A stretch of DNA of 8,639 bases from Bordetella parapertussis (GTDB lineage: Bacteria > Pseudomonadota > Gammaproteobacteria > Burkholderiales > Burkholderiaceae_B): positions 1-8,639 of the forward strand of contig CAMDNZ010000080.1 of the NCBI GenBank assembly GCA_945903445.1, in the 5' to 3' direction. A program made the position numbers and the translations under genes. Below are positions 6,842 through 8,639 of the stretch, one piece after another. Each line of letters starts with the position of its first letter. Positions within the stretch are counted from its first letter, which is position 1. The notes beneath the pieces are model-generated. The model searched no databases and was not told where the DNA came from. It worked only from the letters and a program-made list of their open reading frames with translations.

Positions 6842-7906
6842 TTATTTGACTACTTGAGCCAGTTGTCCGGCCGAGTACAGCTGAGCGATTTCGGTCAGGG
6901 ACCGGGCGCGGATCTTGCCTGCGTTTCCGGCAGTACCGAACTCGGTGTAGCGCTGGACGCAAATCTTCTTGGCCGCGGCACGGGCAGGTTTCAGGTAGTC
7001 GCGCGGATCGAACTTCTCGGGGTTCTCGGCCAGGAAACGGCGGATGGCGCCGGTCATGGCCAGACGAATATCGGTGTCGATATTGATCTTGCGCACACCG
7101 AACTTAATGGCTTCCTGAATCTCTTCGACCGGCACGCCGTAGGTTTCCTTCATGTTGCCGCCGAACTGGCGAATTTCAGCCAGCAGCTCTTGCGGCACGC
7201 TGGAGCTACCATGCATCACCAAATGGGTATTGGGCAGGCGAGCGTGGATTTCCTTGATGCGTGCGATCGACAGGATATCGCCCGTGGGCTTGCGGGTGAA
7301 CTTGTAAGCCCCGTGGCTGGTACCGATGGCGATGGCCAGAGCGTCCAATTGTGTGCGTTTGACGAAGTCGGCGGCCTGCTCGGGGTCGGTCAGCAGTTGA
7401 TCCATGGTCAGCTTGCCGTCGGCGCCGTGACCGTCTTCCTTGTCGCCTTCCATGGTTTCCAGCGAGCCCAGGCAACCCAGTTCGCCTTCGACCGTCACGC
7501 CAACCTTGTGCGCCAGATCGACCACCTTGCGGGTGACCTCGACGTTGTAGTCGTAATCGGCAATGGTTTTGCCGTCTTCTTTCAACGAGCCATCCATCAT
7601 CACGCTGGAGAATCCCAGGTCGATCGCGCCCTGACAGACCGATGGCGACTGGCCGTGATCCTGCTGCATCACCACGGGGATGTGCGGATAGCTTTCGACG
7701 GCGGCTTGGATCAGGTGCTTTAAGAAGCCTTCGCCTGCGTATTTACGGGCACCAGCCGAAGCCTGCATGATGACCGGGCTGTCGGTTTCGGCAGCGGCTT
7801 CCATGATGGCCTGGACTTGTTCCAGGTTATTGACGTTGAACGCCGGGATGCCGTAGCCGTTTTCAGCGGCGTGGTCCAACAACTGGCGCATAGACACGAG
7901 GGCCAT
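6842..7906 (-). CDS. fba: Class II fructose-1,6-bisphosphate aldolase (Calvin-cycle/CbbA-type subfamily)
   Basis: Reversible zinc-dependent cleavage of fructose-1,6-bisphosphate to dihydroxyacetone phosphate and glyceraldehyde-3-phosphate, in glycolysis and gluconeogenesis. The 354 residues fit the CbbA-like class II aldolases. Catalytic Asp83 and zinc-ligand His84 sit in QQDHGQS (81-87). TVEGELG (138-144), IGTSHGAYK (194-202, zinc His198), VMHGSSSVP (230-238, zinc His232) and KINIDTD (273-279, phosphate/substrate loop) are all present. The ATG at 7906 has AGGAG 6 bases upstream (within TACTCCTGAT on the plus strand). The subfamily name reflects sequence type only. No other Calvin-cycle gene is in the window, so a central carbon role is more likely. 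It is followed by its own terminator and then purC. I could not find a convincing -10/-35 pair in the AT-rich stretch at 7912-7972, where a promoter would be expected. Confidence 0.96.
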   Translation of the reverse strand: MALVSMRQLLDHAAENGYGIPAFNVNNLEQVQAIMEAAAETDSPVIMQASAGARKYAGEGFLKHLIQAAVESYPHIPVVMQQDHGQSPSVCQGAIDLGFSSVMMDGSLKEDGKTIADYDYNVEVTRKVVDLAHKVGVTVEGELGCLGSLETMEGDKEDGHGADGKLTMDQLLTDPEQAADFVKRTQLDALAIAIGTSHGAYKFTRKPTGDILSIARIKEIHARLPNTHLVMHGSSSVPQELLAEIRQFGGNMKETYGVPVEEIQEAIKFGVRKINIDTDIRLAMTGAIRRFLAENPEKFDPRDYLKPARAAAKKICVQRYTEFGTAGNAGKIRARSLTEIAQLYSAGQLAQVVK

Positions 7907-8025
7907 CTGTTACTCCTGATCGATTAAAGTAATGTCGTAGATTTTTGGGTGCTGCTTATTTTAATGAATTCTGTGGCGGCCTTGCTCGCCCAACGCAGCA
8001 GTCTAGCCGGTTGTGCACTGTGATC

Positions 8026-8054
8026 TGGACGAAATGCGTCAACGGGTGTAACAT
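8026..8054 (+). promoter_or_regulatory. Weak sigma70-like promoter candidate for the infA-type gene
   Basis: TGGACG (8026-8031) and TAACAT (8049-8054) are separated by 17 bases. Each matches its consensus hexamer at 4 of 6 positions. If used, it would leave a leader of roughly 270 bases before the infA ATG. This is a pattern match only. Such matches occur by chance, and a closer start site is not excluded. Confidence 0.25.
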
Positions 8055-8318
8055 AGTGACATCCATCTTTCCCTTGCGTGCCGTCGGGCGCGCATTGATA
8101 TGGCTGCTGCCAGGGTCCGGTTTAGCGGACATTGCACGGTGGTCAGCATCGGCTCCCTGCCCGAGCCGCCTTATGCAGGCATCAGTCATTGCCAGCGCAT
8201 CGGGTGAATTCCCGCATAGTCTCAATCGCGAACAGCCCCGGGCGTCGGCTCGAATGTTCGCTGCGTCCAGTTGGCGCGACGGTCGCTCGATCGGCGCTTC
8301 AACTGGTCTGCACGTCAC

Positions 8319-8323
8319 AGGAG
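8319..8323 (+). promoter_or_regulatory. Ribosome binding site that fixes the infA start
   Basis: AGGAG lies 9 bases before the ATG at 8333. It supports the canonical MAKEEL start rather than the much longer in-frame opening at 8132, which would add 67 residues with no family similarity. Confidence 0.75.
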
Positions 8324-8332
8324 CAAAGCTAT

Positions 8333-8602
8333 ATGGCTAAAGAAGAACTGATCGAACTCAACGGCGTCGTCGACGAAGTGCTGCCAGATAGCCGCTATCG
8401 CGTAACCCTGGAAAACGGCGTGGCCGTAGGTGCCTATGCATCGGGCAAGATGCGCAAACACCGCATCCGCATCCTGGCAGGCGACCGCGTGACGCTGGAA
8501 ATGTCACCCTACGATCTGACCAAAGGCCGGATCAACTTCCGTCACAAGGACGAAGCCCGTCCCAGCACCGGCGCACCCAGCGGTGCGCAGCGCCGCCGCT
8601 AA
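8333..8602 (+). CDS. infA: Translation initiation factor IF-1, tailed second-copy type
   Basis: IF-1 binds the 30S A-site during initiation and works with IF-2 and IF-3. Residues 1-70 are a complete S1/OB fold: MAKEELIELNGVVDEVLP, ENGV (27-30), SGKMRKHRIRILAGDRV (37-53), SPYDLTKGRINFR (58-70). Typical IF-1 ends about residue 72. This one continues to 89 with a Pro/Ser/Ala-rich and then basic tail ending AQRRR. From memory, Burkholderiales often carry such a tailed IF-1 outside the ribosomal-protein operon, in addition to the 72-residue standard copy, so this is probably the paralogue. That cannot be proven from one window. It stands alone here, divergent from fba, with no ribosomal genes beside it. 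Only 37 bases follow the stop, with no terminator visible. Confidence 0.92.
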   Translation: MAKEELIELNGVVDEVLPDSRYRVTLENGVAVGAYASGKMRKHRIRILAGDRVTLEMSPYDLTKGRINFRHKDEARPSTGAPSGAQRRR

Positions 8603-8639
8603 TCGATAGCGGTATTGGACTGCGAGAATCGTCGGGCGC

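Larger units (their letters stand above)
7907..8332. other. 426-base divergent intergenic region with no convincing gene
   Basis: The region separates the divergent fba and infA-like genes. The first ~65 bases (7912-7975) are AT-rich and should hold the fba promoter. The remainder is GC-rich. Open frames of 120-131 codons exist on both strands across this region, but they overlap each other, are rich in Arg, Ser and Cys, lack a recognisable domain, and have no good ribosome site. The codons in frame with infA upstream of its ATG likewise look non-coding. I see no tRNA-like cloverleaf, terminator hairpin or repeat array. A weak promoter candidate for infA is listed separately. Confidence 0.6.

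Noticed and set aside
5216..7723. Very long (835-codon) open frame on the plus strand, antisense to purE, purC and fba
   Set aside because: It lies opposite well-identified genes, spans an intergenic terminator, and is rich in His, Arg, Gly and Gln without any recognisable domain. High GC with biased codon use commonly keeps the antisense frame open.
7956..8318. 120-codon minus-strand frame (and an overlapping 131-codon plus-strand frame at 7945-8340) between fba and infA
   Set aside because: Both look compositional: no domain, no ribosome site, and mutual overlap. A real small gene cannot be fully excluded without comparison to relatives.
8132..8332. In-frame N-terminal extension of infA by 67 codons
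   Set aside because: The extension is Arg/Ser-rich, shows no family similarity, and the canonical ATG at 8333 has its own AGGAG.

Overview
This is an ordinary chromosomal stretch from a high-GC proteobacterium. Protein similarity recalled from memory points to Betaproteobacteria, order Burkholderiales, probably the Alcaligenaceae (Bordetella/Achromobacter relatives). The clues are the fba-purC-purE-purK-sua5 gene order, a Calvin-type class II aldolase, a second IF-1 gene with a basic tail, and a Burkholderiales-like glutaryl-CoA dehydrogenase. No search could be run, so the taxonomic call is an inference.

Left part (1-2600, + strand). The window opens inside the 3' end of an insertion sequence that I read as IS481-like. 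The last 35 codons of its transposase end at 110, and the element ends at about 147 in ...GGACA. The element sits inside a gene for a thiamine-diphosphate enzyme of the acetolactate-synthase superfamily. The host reading frame resumes at 148, after the N-terminal pyrimidine-binding domain has been cut away, so the remaining 1.25 kb is best read as an IS-disrupted pseudogene. A glutaryl-CoA dehydrogenase gene (gcdH) follows 20 bases later and looks complete.

Middle (2613-6751, - strand). A tightly packed operon reads right to left: purC, purE, purK, a Sua5-type threonylcarbamoyl-AMP synthase, and a small MaoC-like hot-dog hydratase. Spacings are 15 nt, a 4-nt overlap, 4 nt, and another 4-nt ATGA overlap. 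purE and purK carry out the two-step carboxylation of AIR to CAIR, and purC makes SAICAR from CAIR. Sua5 starts the tRNA t6A modification. gcdH and the MaoC gene converge with only 12 bases between them.

Right part (6842-8639). fba (class II fructose-bisphosphate aldolase) lies upstream of purC on the same strand. A strong rho-independent terminator (stem 6777-6787/6800-6810) separates the two and sits only about 13-25 bases before the purC GTG start. A 426-base stretch with no convincing gene separates fba from a divergent infA-type gene (8333-8602), whose 89-residue product carries a basic C-terminal tail.

I see no tRNA, rRNA, CRISPR, phage or defence genes, and no evidence of a new multi-gene system. 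The most informative points are the precise IS/host junction, the terminator hugging purC, the translational coupling of sua5 to a hot-dog protein, and the tailed IF-1 with a long leader.
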